Of a stretch of DNA of 17,265 bases, positions 1-9,000 are shown piece by piece. The position numbers and the translations under genes are program-made. Every line of letters starts with the position of its first letter. Within the stretch, counting starts at the first letter, position 1. Source of the DNA: CAYLHU01 sp964383715 (GTDB taxonomy: Bacteria > Patescibacteriota > Minisyncoccia > Minisyncoccales > CG1-02-41-26); assembly GCA_964383715.1 (NCBI GenBank), contig CAYLHU010000009.1:1-17265 (forward strand). The letters run 5' to 3'. The notes under the pieces were generated by a model. It saw only the letters and a list, made by a program, of their open reading frames with translations, did not search any database and was not told the origin of the DNA.

Positions 1-2123
1 TATATTTCTCTTGGTTTTGCTCCGCTTGCCGGACCAACCACTCCTTTTTCTTCTAATATATCTAAAAGTCTCGCAGCTCGAGCGTATCCAATTTGAAGTC
101 GTCTTTGTAAAAGAGAGGCCGAGGCCCTTTTATATTCAAAGATTATCCTTTTCGCTTCTTCATAAAGAGGGTCGTCAAGGCCAGAAACATCAAAATTTTT
201 ACTTGTCATCTCTTTAAGCTCTTTTCTTAAATCTTTTTCAATATCTTCTTTTTCTGAAAAATCATTTTCTTTCTCGATAAAATCAATCACTTTTTTAACA
301 TCTCTTTGGAGAACGAAAGAGCCCTGAATTCTCTTCGGTTTACCGAACTCGGAAGATAAATAAAGCATATCTCCGCTCCCCAACAAGGATTCCGCTCCGG
401 CGCTATCCAAAATTGTTCTTGAATCAATTTGGCTGGCAGTTTGAAAAGCAACTCGGGAAGTAAGATTGGCTTTGATTAAGCCGGTAATGACATCCACCGA
501 AGGCCTTTGAGTAGCCACAACCAAATGGATCCCTACCGCCCTAGCCAACTGGCTTAATCTTACAACGCCGGACTCAATTTCTTTGCCCTTAGCCGCTATT
601 AAGTCCGCCAATTCGTCTATAATCAAAACGACATAAGGCATCACGCCATATTCTTCTTTTAATTTAATATTTTTGCTAATGACCTCATTAAATCCTCCAA
701 TATCTCTAGCCCTAACTTCGCTTAAAACATCAAACCTTCTTTCCATTTCTTTGGTGAGCCAATTCAGGACATTTACCGTTTTTTGAGCGCTAAAAATGAC
801 CGGCGTCAAAAGATGGGGAAGCTTCTCATAAATTGAAAACTCTACTCTCTTAGGGTCAACTAAAATCAACTTTAAAATTTTAGGAGAATTTCGGTAAATG
901 AGGCTAAGAATTAAGCTTTGTAAAAATATCGTTTTACCAGACCCGGTGCTACCGGCTACTAAAAGGTGGGGCATTTTTTCCAAATTAACAAAAATACTTT
1001 TACCGGCCACATCTTTACCTAAAGCGAAAATCAGTGAAAATAAGGATTTTTGGTAATCCGGTTGGGATAATAAGTCCCTTAAAACAACCATTTCCCTTGA
1101 TTTATTGGGTACCTCAACCCCCACCAAAGAACGGCCGGGGATAGGCGCCTCTATTCTAATCGGGTGAGCGGCCAAAGATAAGGATAAGTCATTAGCCAAA
1201 GCAGTGATTCTGGTTAATTTCACCCCTTCAGCCGGTTTTAGAGTATATTGAGTGACGGATGGACCTACATTAATTTCTCCCATTTCAACCGGAATACCAA
1301 AACTATTTAATGTTTTTTTAATAATCAGAGAGTTGGATTCGATATTAACCGCTAACGCCTTCTGACTGGAAAGAGAGAAAAAATCAAGAGGAGGAACCTT
1401 ATATTCTCCCTCCAATCCAACTGAAACTGTCCTTTCTCCTTCTTCCTTTATTTTAGGAGGGTTGTTTTCAGATATTTTCTTTTTAAAAAATCCTATTTTC
1501 TTAACTTCAAACTCGGGCATTTCAACTTTATTGGAAAGGTCCTCTTTTTCTTTTTTATTTTTTTCCTTATTTTTTTTCTTTGATTCAAGACCATTTTCAA
1601 CTTCTTCCTTTTTCTTCGGCTTTTTCGGAGTGAACTCCCAAAAAATCAATAAAGATATTGCGACTAAAGCCAAAAAAATAATAATAGAAACCGTTTGTCC
1701 AAAAAATTTTAAAAAAGGCCAACTTGAAATATGCCCTAAGAAACCTCCTTTCTTTTCTATAGAATGGTTTAAAATTTCAAAAAGACCCGAAATGGCGACT
1801 ATAAAAAGAATGATTCCTCCAAAAACGGGAATGAAAAATCTTTTTTTCTGGGGTTTTAAAAATAAAATTCCCCCCAAGACCAAAAGGAAGGGGACAAGAA
1901 AAATCGTTCTTCCGATTAGAAAATCAAGAGTTTTAAAAATAAACTCTCCTCCTTCTCCTGATTTTTCAAAAAAAGAGAGAGCGATTATCAGAGATAGAAT
2001 AAGCATCAAAATAGACACTATCCATCTCTTCAAGCGAAATGTTAGGAGAGGGTATCGCAACTTATTCGCCTCTTCTTTTTTGGGGGTTACTCTATTCTTT
2101 TTTCTTTTCTTGGGCTTAGACAT
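1..2123 (-). CDS. ftsK: DNA translocase FtsK/SpoIIIE, missing its extreme C-terminus at the window edge
   Basis: Septal ATP-driven DNA pump that clears and resolves chromosome termini at division. The frame opens at ATG 2123-2121 and is still open at base 1, giving 707 residues. Residues 1-33 are lysine/arginine rich. Four hydrophobic segments follow (about 34-52, 68-89, 96-117, 144-162), then a charged Lys/Glu linker (165-230) far shorter than in E. coli FtsK. The motor has Walker A GSTGSGKT (391-398) and Walker B VVLIIDEL (D503, E504). The C-terminal winged-helix gamma domain starts near 645, and the last residues GAKPREI match the usual FtsK tail, so only a few residues are lost. The gene follows rpoC after a terminator and has its own promoter. 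No Shine-Dalgarno precedes the start. Identification is secure; the choice among FtsK paralogues (FtsK, SpoIIIE, SftA) is not resolvable here. Confidence 0.96.
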   Translation of the reverse strand, partial: MSKPKKRKKNRVTPKKEEANKLRYPLLTFRLKRWIVSILMLILSLIIALSFFEKSGEGGEFIFKTLDFLIGRTIFLVPFLLVLGGILFLKPQKKRFFIPVFGGIILFIVAISGLFEILNHSIEKKGGFLGHISSWPFLKFFGQTVSIIIFLALVAISLLIFWEFTPKKPKKKEEVENGLESKKKNKEKNKKEKEDLSNKVEMPEFEVKKIGFFKKKISENNPPKIKEEGERTVSVGLEGEYKVPPLDFFSLSSQKALAVNIESNSLIIKKTLNSFGIPVEMGEINVGPSVTQYTLKPAEGVKLTRITALANDLSLSLAAHPIRIEAPIPGRSLVGVEVPNKSREMVVLRDLLSQPDYQKSLFSLIFALGKDVAGKSIFVNLEKMPHLLVAGSTGSGKTIFLQSLILSLIYRNSPKILKLILVDPKRVEFSIYEKLPHLLTPVIFSAQKTVNVLNWLTKEMERRFDVLSEVRARDIGGFNEVISKNIKLKEEYGVMPYVVLIIDELADLIAAKGKEIESGVVRLSQLARAVGIHLVVATQRPSVDVITGLIKANLTSRVAFQTASQIDSRTILDSAGAESLLGSGDMLYLSSEFGKPKRIQGSFVLQRDVKKVIDFIEKENDFSEKEDIEKDLRKELKEMTSKNFDVSGLDDPLYEEAKRIIFEYKRASASLLQRRLQIGYARAARLLDILEEKGVVGPASGAKPREI

Positions 2124-2137
2124 TTGACTTCGTTATT

Positions 2138-2145
2138 ATTATAAC
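2138..2145 (-). promoter_or_regulatory. Extended -10 promoter of ftsK
   Basis: On the minus strand the sequence TGTTATAAT gives a consensus TATAAT (2143-2138) with the TG of an extended -10 one base upstream. No TTGACA-like -35 lies at 16-18 nt, because that place is taken by the rpoC terminator stem. Transcription would start near 2131, only about 8 nt before the ATG at 2123, so the ftsK mRNA would be nearly leaderless. Assignment is by pattern only. Confidence 0.6.
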
Positions 2146-2149
2146 ATAT

Positions 2150-2182
2150 TTTATTAAAAAAGCGCGGAGAAGCGCTTTTATA
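2150..2182 (-). terminator. Intrinsic terminator after rpoC
   Basis: Read on the minus strand, arms AAAAGCGC (2179-2172) and GCGCTTTT (2165-2158) form a perfect 8-bp stem around a 6-nt loop. An uninterrupted run of six T follows the GC part. It starts 16 nt after the rpoC stop codon and ends just before the ftsK promoter, which is the expected place for a rho-independent terminator separating rpoC from ftsK. Confidence 0.85.
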
Positions 2183-2195
2183 ATTTCAGAACCTT

Positions 2196-5100
2196 TTATT
2201 TTTGTTTTCTAAATCCTGTCCCAGCTGGAATCATTCTCCCAATAATAACATTTTCTTTAAGCCCCCTTAAATTATCTTCTTTCCCTTCAAGTGATGCCTT
2301 GATTAAAACCCGGGAAGTTTGCTGAAAAGAAGCCGCTGACAAGAAACTATCAGACGTGAGAGCAACTTGAGAAATGCCAAGCAAAATCGCTTGGGCCTTG
2401 GCTCTTTTATTGGGTTCAATTTCTTTCTGATTTTCTTCAAACTCAGCCCGAGAAACAACTTGACCGGGAATCCAAGGGCTATCTCCCGCTTCTGTTATTT
2501 TGACTCGAGAAAACATTTGTCTAGTTATCGTTTCAATATGCTTATCATGAATATTTATCCCTTCACTCACATAAACCCTTAAAATTTCTTTTACAATGTA
2601 TCTCTGAACTGCTGCTACCCCCAAGGTTTTGAAAAGCTTCTTTTGGTCTAAGGGACCCGAAGAAAGAATTTGCCCCGGAGAGACCTTGTCCCCTTTTTTA
2701 ACGAAAATTTCCGATTTTAAAGGCGCTAAATATAGAACTTTTTCTTTTTTAGAATCTGGTTTTACGAAAATCTCTCCTCTTTCCAAATCAACTTTTTGGA
2801 CCCTTCCTTTTGTGATGTTTATTACTCCTTCCCCTTTTAAATTTCTTAATTCAAAAACTTCTTCCACTCGCGGAAGTCCTTGAGTAATGTCCCCTCCGCC
2901 GACAACTCCCCCTGTATGAAATGTTCTTAGTGTGAGCTGAGTCCCCGGCTCACCAATCGATTGAGAAGCTATCACTCCTACGGCCAAGCCCATTTTCACT
3001 AATTTATTTGAGCCCATTTCCCAACCATAACACTTTTGACAAATTCCTCTTAGGGTCTTACAACTTAAAGGGGAACGAATAATGACTGATTTTATGTCAG
3101 TAGCACTTATTTCTTTCGCCTTGTCCCAATCAATTATTTCTCCATTTTTAATTATGATCTTCCCGTCTTGGGACTTAATATTTTCCAAAGACACCCTCCC
3201 AACTATTTTAGAAACAAAGTTTTGACCAATATCATCGGCGTCCTTTTTGTAAACTTTTGTTCCTTCTTTTTCGCCACAATCTTCTTCGGTAATTATTAAC
3301 TCGTGGCTCACATCAACCAATCTTCTTGTTAGATAACCTGAAGCCGATGTTCTTAAGGCGGTGTCCACCGTTCCTTTTCTTGCTCCATGAGTAGAAATAA
3401 AGAACTCTAAAACATCTAATCCTTCTTTAAAAGAGTTTTTAATCGGCATTTTGATTATTTCTCCCGAAGGAGAAGTTACCAATCCCTTCATCCCACATAT
3501 TTGAATTGGCTGAATCCACGAACCCCTGGCTCCGGAATCAACTATGGAAAAGAGAGGGCTATCGGCAGACATTTCTTTTATCACTTTTTCTTTAAGTTCT
3601 TCTTTGGCTTCCTGCCAAATCTCAATAATCTTTAATTCTTTTTCCTCCTGGCTAATAAGTCCTTTCTTTTGCTGGTCGTTCACCAAATCCACTTCTTTTT
3701 CCTTTTCGGCCATCAAATATTTCTTTTCTTTTGGGACAGGAAAATCATCCATCCCCAAACTAATACCAGAGAGAGTGGCTTTTTCAAATCCAAGTTCCTT
3801 AATATTATCCAAGGTTTCTGCAGTTTCTTCTTTAGAATATTCTAAAATTATTTTTGAAATCAACTTGTTGAGTTTCCCCGAATCCAATTTTTCATTAACA
3901 AAAGGAAACCCTTGAGGTAAAGCGTTATTAAAGATAATCCGCCCGCAAGTGGTCTCAATAATTTTTATTTCCGATTTTTTAGATTTTTCAGTAAGACAAA
4001 CTTTTATTTTCTTTCTAATATCTAATTTACCTAAATGATAAGTTGTTATTACTTCTTCAAAACTACCAAAAATTTTCTGTTTTTCAACGACCCCTTTACT
4101 TTCTCCAGTTAACCAATAAATACCCAAAACAATATCTTTGGTGGGCGAAACAATCACATCACCAGTAGACGGTTTAAGAAAATTTCTACTTGAAAGCATT
4201 ATCTCTTTAGCTTCTTTTTGGGCCTCGTTTGAAAGAGGGAGATAAACCGCCATTTGGTCTCCGTCAAAGTCGGCGTTAAAGGCATTACAGACAAGAGGAT
4301 GAAGCCTTATAGCTTCTCCCTCGATTAAAACAGGTTCAAACGCTTGGACACCTAATCGATGGAGAGTAGGGGCCCTGTTTAATAAAACAAGTTTATCTTT
4401 TACCACTTTTTCTAAGGCGGCAAAAACCTCCGGTGCTCTATCATCAATTAATCGAGATGCCCCTTTGATGTTATAACTTAATTCTTCGTCTAAAATGTCC
4501 TTGATAATGAAGGGTCTAAAAAGTTCCAAGGCCATTATTTTGGGAATACCGCACTGGTGGAGTTTAAGCTCTGGACCGGGAGCGATAACCGATCGACCAG
4601 AATAATCAACTCTTTTTCCTAAAAGGTTTTTTCTAAATCTCCCTTGTTTCCCAGAAAGCATATCCGCTAACGATTTAAGCTGTCTTTGCCCTCCCGTTGA
4701 GGCCTTGGTTAATTGAGATGACCTTCTCATCCCATTATCTAAAAGACTGTCAACCGCCTCTTGAAGCATTCTTTTTTCGTTTCGAATAATAGCTTCCGGA
4801 GCAGAAATTTCTATCAAGTTTTTTAAACGGTTATTTCTATTGATTACTCTCCTATAAAGGTCATTTAGATCCGAGGAGGCATATCTTCCTCCGTCTAACT
4901 GAACCATTGGCCTTAAGTCGGGCGGTAGAACGGGTAGGACCTTCCAAAACATCCATTCTGGACGAATCCCGGCTTTTTCCATTCCTTGAAATAACCTTAA
5001 TCGTCTTAAAATTCTCTTTTTTTCTCCGGCCGGGCTATTTTCTAACTCTTTTTTTAAATTGGATATTTCTTTTTTAAAGTTCACTTTTTCAAAAATATTC

Positions 5101-5771
5101 AAAAGGGTTTCTGACCCAGTCCCTGCTGTAAAAATCTCCCCATATTTCAAAGAAAGTTCTTGATATTCAATTTCCGACAATATATTTAAGGGCTTAATGT
5201 TTGAAATTTCTTCTTTGGTTCTTAAAAATTTTTGATTAAAGGACTCTCGAGCTTTTTTTCTCTCTTTTGGAGACATTTTTGATTGCTCGATTTGTTTAAT
5301 TTTCTTTTTAAGTTCATTTTCTACTTCTTTAAGTATCTTTTCTTGGGCAACTAAATCAACTTCTTTAATAATATAGGCGATAAAATAGATCACTTTTTCT
5401 AACTTTTGTTGAGGAATATCTAAAACGAGACCCATTCCCGAAGGAACCGCTCTTAAAAACCAAATGTGAGAAACAGGAGAGGCCAACTCAATATGCCCCA
5501 TTCTTTCTCTCCTCACTTGCGACTTGATAACTTCAACCCCACAACGGTCACAAACTACTCCTTTATATCTAACCCCTTTATACTTACCACAATAACATTC
5601 ATAGTCCTTACATGGCCCGAAAATTTTCTCGCAAAACAACCCGTCTTTTTCCGCTCTTTGGGTACGGTAATTAACTGTCTCTGGTTTTTTTACTTCTCCA
5701 TAAGACCACTTCAAAATCTCCTCCGGAGAGGCAAGTCTGATTCTAATAGATTGTATGTCAGATACCTTCAT
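2196..5771 (-). CDS. rpoC: DNA-directed RNA polymerase subunit beta'
   Basis: Largest catalytic subunit of RNA polymerase. Seen in order: N-terminal zinc ribbon with C59, C61, C74 and C77; the lid/rudder and clamp region with PVLPPDLRPMV (279-290); the active-site loop NADFDGDQM (499-507), whose D501, D503 and D505 hold the catalytic Mg; the bridge helix region around 781-817 (STHGARKG, 793-800); the second zinc site C832, C904, C911, C914; and the trigger-loop segment SQSIGEPGTQLTLRTFHTGG (936-955). At 1191 aa it is shorter than E. coli RpoC (about 1400), lacking large lineage inserts. All catalytic and zinc residues are present. The start ATG lies only 10 nt below a GTTTTTAC/GTAAAAAC hairpin and has no Shine-Dalgarno. 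It is presumably cotranscribed with rpoB through the 280-nt hairpin spacer and ends at an intrinsic terminator. Confidence 0.99.
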   Translation of the reverse strand: MKVSDIQSIRIRLASPEEILKWSYGEVKKPETVNYRTQRAEKDGLFCEKIFGPCKDYECYCGKYKGVRYKGVVCDRCGVEVIKSQVRRERMGHIELASPVSHIWFLRAVPSGMGLVLDIPQQKLEKVIYFIAYIIKEVDLVAQEKILKEVENELKKKIKQIEQSKMSPKERKKARESFNQKFLRTKEEISNIKPLNILSEIEYQELSLKYGEIFTAGTGSETLLNIFEKVNFKKEISNLKKELENSPAGEKKRILRRLRLFQGMEKAGIRPEWMFWKVLPVLPPDLRPMVQLDGGRYASSDLNDLYRRVINRNNRLKNLIEISAPEAIIRNEKRMLQEAVDSLLDNGMRRSSQLTKASTGGQRQLKSLADMLSGKQGRFRKNLLGKRVDYSGRSVIAPGPELKLHQCGIPKIMALELFRPFIIKDILDEELSYNIKGASRLIDDRAPEVFAALEKVVKDKLVLLNRAPTLHRLGVQAFEPVLIEGEAIRLHPLVCNAFNADFDGDQMAVYLPLSNEAQKEAKEIMLSSRNFLKPSTGDVIVSPTKDIVLGIYWLTGESKGVVEKQKIFGSFEEVITTYHLGKLDIRKKIKVCLTEKSKKSEIKIIETTCGRIIFNNALPQGFPFVNEKLDSGKLNKLISKIILEYSKEETAETLDNIKELGFEKATLSGISLGMDDFPVPKEKKYLMAEKEKEVDLVNDQQKKGLISQEEKELKIIEIWQEAKEELKEKVIKEMSADSPLFSIVDSGARGSWIQPIQICGMKGLVTSPSGEIIKMPIKNSFKEGLDVLEFFISTHGARKGTVDTALRTSASGYLTRRLVDVSHELIITEEDCGEKEGTKVYKKDADDIGQNFVSKIVGRVSLENIKSQDGKIIIKNGEIIDWDKAKEISATDIKSVIIRSPLSCKTLRGICQKCYGWEMGSNKLVKMGLAVGVIASQSIGEPGTQLTLRTFHTGGVVGGGDITQGLPRVEEVFELRNLKGEGVINITKGRVQKVDLERGEIFVKPDSKKEKVLYLAPLKSEIFVKKGDKVSPGQILSSGPLDQKKLFKTLGVAAVQRYIVKEILRVYVSEGINIHDKHIETITRQMFSRVKITEAGDSPWIPGQVVSRAEFEENQKEIEPNKRAKAQAILLGISQVALTSDSFLSAASFQQTSRVLIKASLEGKEDNLRGLKENVIIGRMIPAGTGFRKQK

Positions 5772-5774
5772 AGA

Positions 5775-6012
5775 ACCGAGTTTTTACTTCGTAAAAACGA
5801 AGGTTAGGCGATGAGGGCTCCGCCCTCATCTTGACTCACCCACTTTGTGGGTTCGTAAGCGATGAGAGGTTACTTTCATCTTGACTCACCCACTTTGTGG
5901 GTTCGTAAGCGATGAGAGATTACTTTCATCTTGACTCACCCACTTCGCGGGTTCGTAAGCGATGAGGGATTACCCTCATCTTCACAAACTCACTTGCTTC
6001 GCAAGTTCGTAT
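5775..6012. repeat. Chain of nine short hairpins between rpoB and rpoC, with a 50-bp tandem core
   Basis: Plus-strand reading. Stems are 5780-5787/5791-5798 (loop TTC), 5810-5818/5822-5830 (loop TCC, 9 bp), 5838-5843/5847-5852, 5861-5868/5873-5880, 5888-5893/5897-5902, 5911-5918/5923-5930, 5938-5943/5947-5952 (one A-C mismatch), 5961-5968/5973-5980 and 5992-5997/6001-6006. Three tandem 50-bp units run 5831-5880, 5881-5930 and 5931-5980. Each unit is linker TTGACTC (7 nt), a 15-nt ACCCAC/GTGGGT-type hairpin, linker TCGTAAGC (8 nt) and a 20-nt GATGAGRG/TCATC-type hairpin. Fifty is not a multiple of three, so this is not coding repeat. The same modules recur at 15042-15085, 16057-16240, 16335-16431 and 17064-17247. 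No gene is seen in this spacer. Confidence 0.9.
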
Positions 6013-6015
6013 TTG

Positions 6016-6043
6016 ATTAGAAATTAGAAATTAGAAATTAGAA
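6016..6043. repeat. Heptanucleotide array, four perfect ATTAGAA units
   Basis: Four head-to-tail copies of ATTAGAA (6016-6022, 6023-6029, 6030-6036, 6037-6043) lie between the rpoB stop codon and the hairpin chain. Similar 7-bp periodic arrays flank the other hairpin chains in the window, so this is treated as part of the same composite repeat. Confidence 0.9.
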
Positions 6044-6051
6044 TAATTATA

Positions 6052-9000
6052 TCAATTTCTATCTTCCTCTTTACTTCCTTCTTCTCTAACAACTCTTTTG
6101 GCCTCAACATTAAGTCCTAATGATTTTAATTCACTCACCGACAAATTAAAAGAAGCTGGGATATTTGGTTTTTTGATTTCTTCTCCCTTCAATATTGATT
6201 CATAGGTTGCTGCTCTTCCCACAACATCATCCGACTTAATAGTTAGCATTTCTTGAAGAGTATGAGCCGCTCCATGAGCTTCCAATGCCCAAACTTCCAT
6301 CTCCCCAAATCTCTGGCCTCCGAATTGAGCCTTCCCTCCTAATGGCTGCTGAGTAATTAAAGAGTAAGGGCCAATACTTCTCATATGAATTTTATCTTCA
6401 ACCATATGAATCAATTTCATCACATACATATAGCCAACTGTCACATCTCTCGGAAAAAGTTCTCCTGTTTTCCCGTCATAAAGGCGAACTTGCCCGGATT
6501 CCGGTAATTCGGCTCGCTTAAGCTCTTCTTTAATGTCATTTTCCGTTGCTCCAAACAAGGCCGGCGAAACAGCTAAATATCCTAACTTCTTAGCCGCCCA
6601 GCCAAGATGAGTTTCAAAAATCTGGCCAATATTCATCCTTGAGATAACACCTAAGGGGTTTAGGATAATATCAATAGGAGTTCCATCTTCCAAGAAAGGC
6701 ATTTCTTCTTCTGGCAAGATTCTTCCAATAATCCCCTTATTGCCATGCCGACCCGATAATTTATCCCCGACTTTTATCTTTCTTAATTGGGCAACTTCCA
6801 CTCTAATTCTTTTTATGACCCCTGGTTCCAACTTATCTCCCTTTTCTCTTGAAAATATTTTAACCCTAATGACTCTCCCTCTTTTCCCATGTTTCATCCT
6901 TAAAGAAGTATCTTTTGATTCTTTGGCTTTCTCTCCAAAAATGGCTTTCAGTAATCTTTCTTCGGCTGTTAACCCCTTTTCCCCTCCCGGAGAAATTTTA
7001 CCTACTAGGATATCGCCCGTATCAATCTCCGCCCCAATTCTTATCACCCCTTCTTCGTCTAAGTCCTTTAACCTCTCTTCAGAAACATTAGGGATATCGC
7101 AAGTAGTAACTTCCGGCCCCAATTTTGTCTCTCGAACATCACAAGTAAAATCCTCTATATGAATAGAACTAAAAGCGTTTAACTTTACCAATTTTTCCGA
7201 CAAAACGATAGCATCTTCAAAGTTGTTCCCCCGAAAAGAAAGAAAAGCTATCAAGACATTTCTTCCCAAGGACAATCTCCCTTCCTGAATACCAGAACTA
7301 GAAATCAAAATATCGCCCTTTTTTATCTTCTGCCCTTTTTTAACATAGGGGACTTGATTAAAACAAGTATACTGATTTCCTCGACTAAATTTCTGGAGAT
7401 TATATGTTTTTACTTTCCCGTCCTTCATTCTTATTTTGATATGCTGGGAATCAACCTCACAAACAACGCCCTCACTTTGGGAAACTAACTCCTCTCCACA
7501 ATTTTCAGCCACAGTCTCTTCCATGCCAGTCCCGACCAAAGGGGGTTCCGGACAAATCAAGGGGACAGATTGCCGTTGCATATTTGACCCCATTAAAGCT
7601 CTGTTGGCATCGTCATTTTGAAGAAAAGGGATTAAACTTGTTGCCACACTTATTGGTTCGTTTGGAGAAATATCTATAAAATCAACTTCATTTTTCTTAA
7701 CGGTTACTGGCTCACCGGCTCTTCGAGCTTCAACTTCTTTGGTGGTAATTTCTCTATCTTTATTCAGCCCAATCCCAATATGGGCAATGTTATAGTTTTC
7801 CTCCTCAATAGCTGTGAGATAATAAATATCTTTTGTTATTTTTCCATTTTTTACCTTAAAATAAGGGGACTCCAAGAAACCAAAAGGGTTAATTTTAGCA
7901 TAGCAAGATAAATGGGAAATTAAACCAACATTTTGACCCTCCGGTGTTTGAATGGGACAAATTCTTCCATAATGAGAAGGTTGGACATCTCTAACCTCAA
8001 AACCAGCTCTTTCCTTAGTGAGTCCTCCCGGTCCTGTAGCGGTTAATCTTCGTTTATGTTCAATTGCAGCCAAAATATTTTCCCCATCCATAAATTGAGA
8101 AAATTGAGAAGTGGCAAAAAATTGTTGAATTATCGCCATTATTGGTCGGGGGTTGATTAGTTGAGAAGGAGTTAATGTCGCAGCATCTAATGTTGACATT
8201 TTATCTTGAACCACTCTTTTAAATCTAGTGAGCCCCACCCTAATTCTTGATTGTAATAATTCGGAAACATTTCTGACTCTCCGATTTCCTAAATAATCAA
8301 TTTCATCCGGCCGAGCTCCAGGCTTATTGTTTAATCTTATAATTTCTTTAAAAACAGATATAATGTCTTCTGATTTTAATATCCTATCTTCTTTACTTAT
8401 ATCTTTATCCTCCTTTGATTTTAGAGATTTTGAGATTGGTAACCTTTGATTCGTCTTCCATCGCCCAACCTTACTCAAGTCATAGCGTTGAAAATTAAAA
8501 AACATATTCCAAATTAAATCTTTGGCAGCATCAGGGCTCACCAGTTCTCCCGGTCTTAATTTTCGATAAATTTCCACCAAGGCCTCATCTTGATTAGAGG
8601 TAGTATCTCGAGAAAGAGTCTTTTCAACATAACTTATTTCTCCTTTATCCACATCCTTAAATATTTTTTTAATTTTCTCGCTTGAAAAACCATTAAATGC
8701 TCGAATAATAGTAGTGGCAGGCACTTTTCTAAGACGATTAATTCTTACCCCGACAAAACCAGAAGCGTCACTCTCAAACTCTAACCAAGCTCCTCTTGAA
8801 GGAATTATTTTTGCTCCAAAGAATTTTTTACCATGATAATTTTTTGCCGTAAAAAAAACACCGGGCGACCGGATAAGTTGAGATATAACAACTCTCTCTA
8901 CTCCATTGATAATAAAAGTTCCCTTATTGGTCATTAAGGGAAAATCGCAAAGAAAAACTTCCTGTTCTTTAACTTCTTTTGTTTTTAGGTTTTTCAACCG

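Noticed and set aside
1462..2127. Long plus-strand open frame over the ftsK N-terminus
   Set aside because: It is antisense to the well-supported ftsK membrane and linker region and has a Phe/Lys-rich composition expected from a shadow frame.
3544..3915. Plus-strand open frame within rpoC
   Set aside because: Antisense to conserved rpoC coding sequence, with no recognisable motif.
5831..5853. TTGACT of the hairpin linker as a -35 promoter box
   Set aside because: No -10-like hexamer lies 16-18 nt downstream in any copy; the position falls on CGTAAG or CGTAAA.
5831..5980. Tandem 50-bp units could be a CRISPR array
   Set aside because: The whole unit repeats with no unique spacers, each unit contains two hairpins, and no cas gene is nearby.
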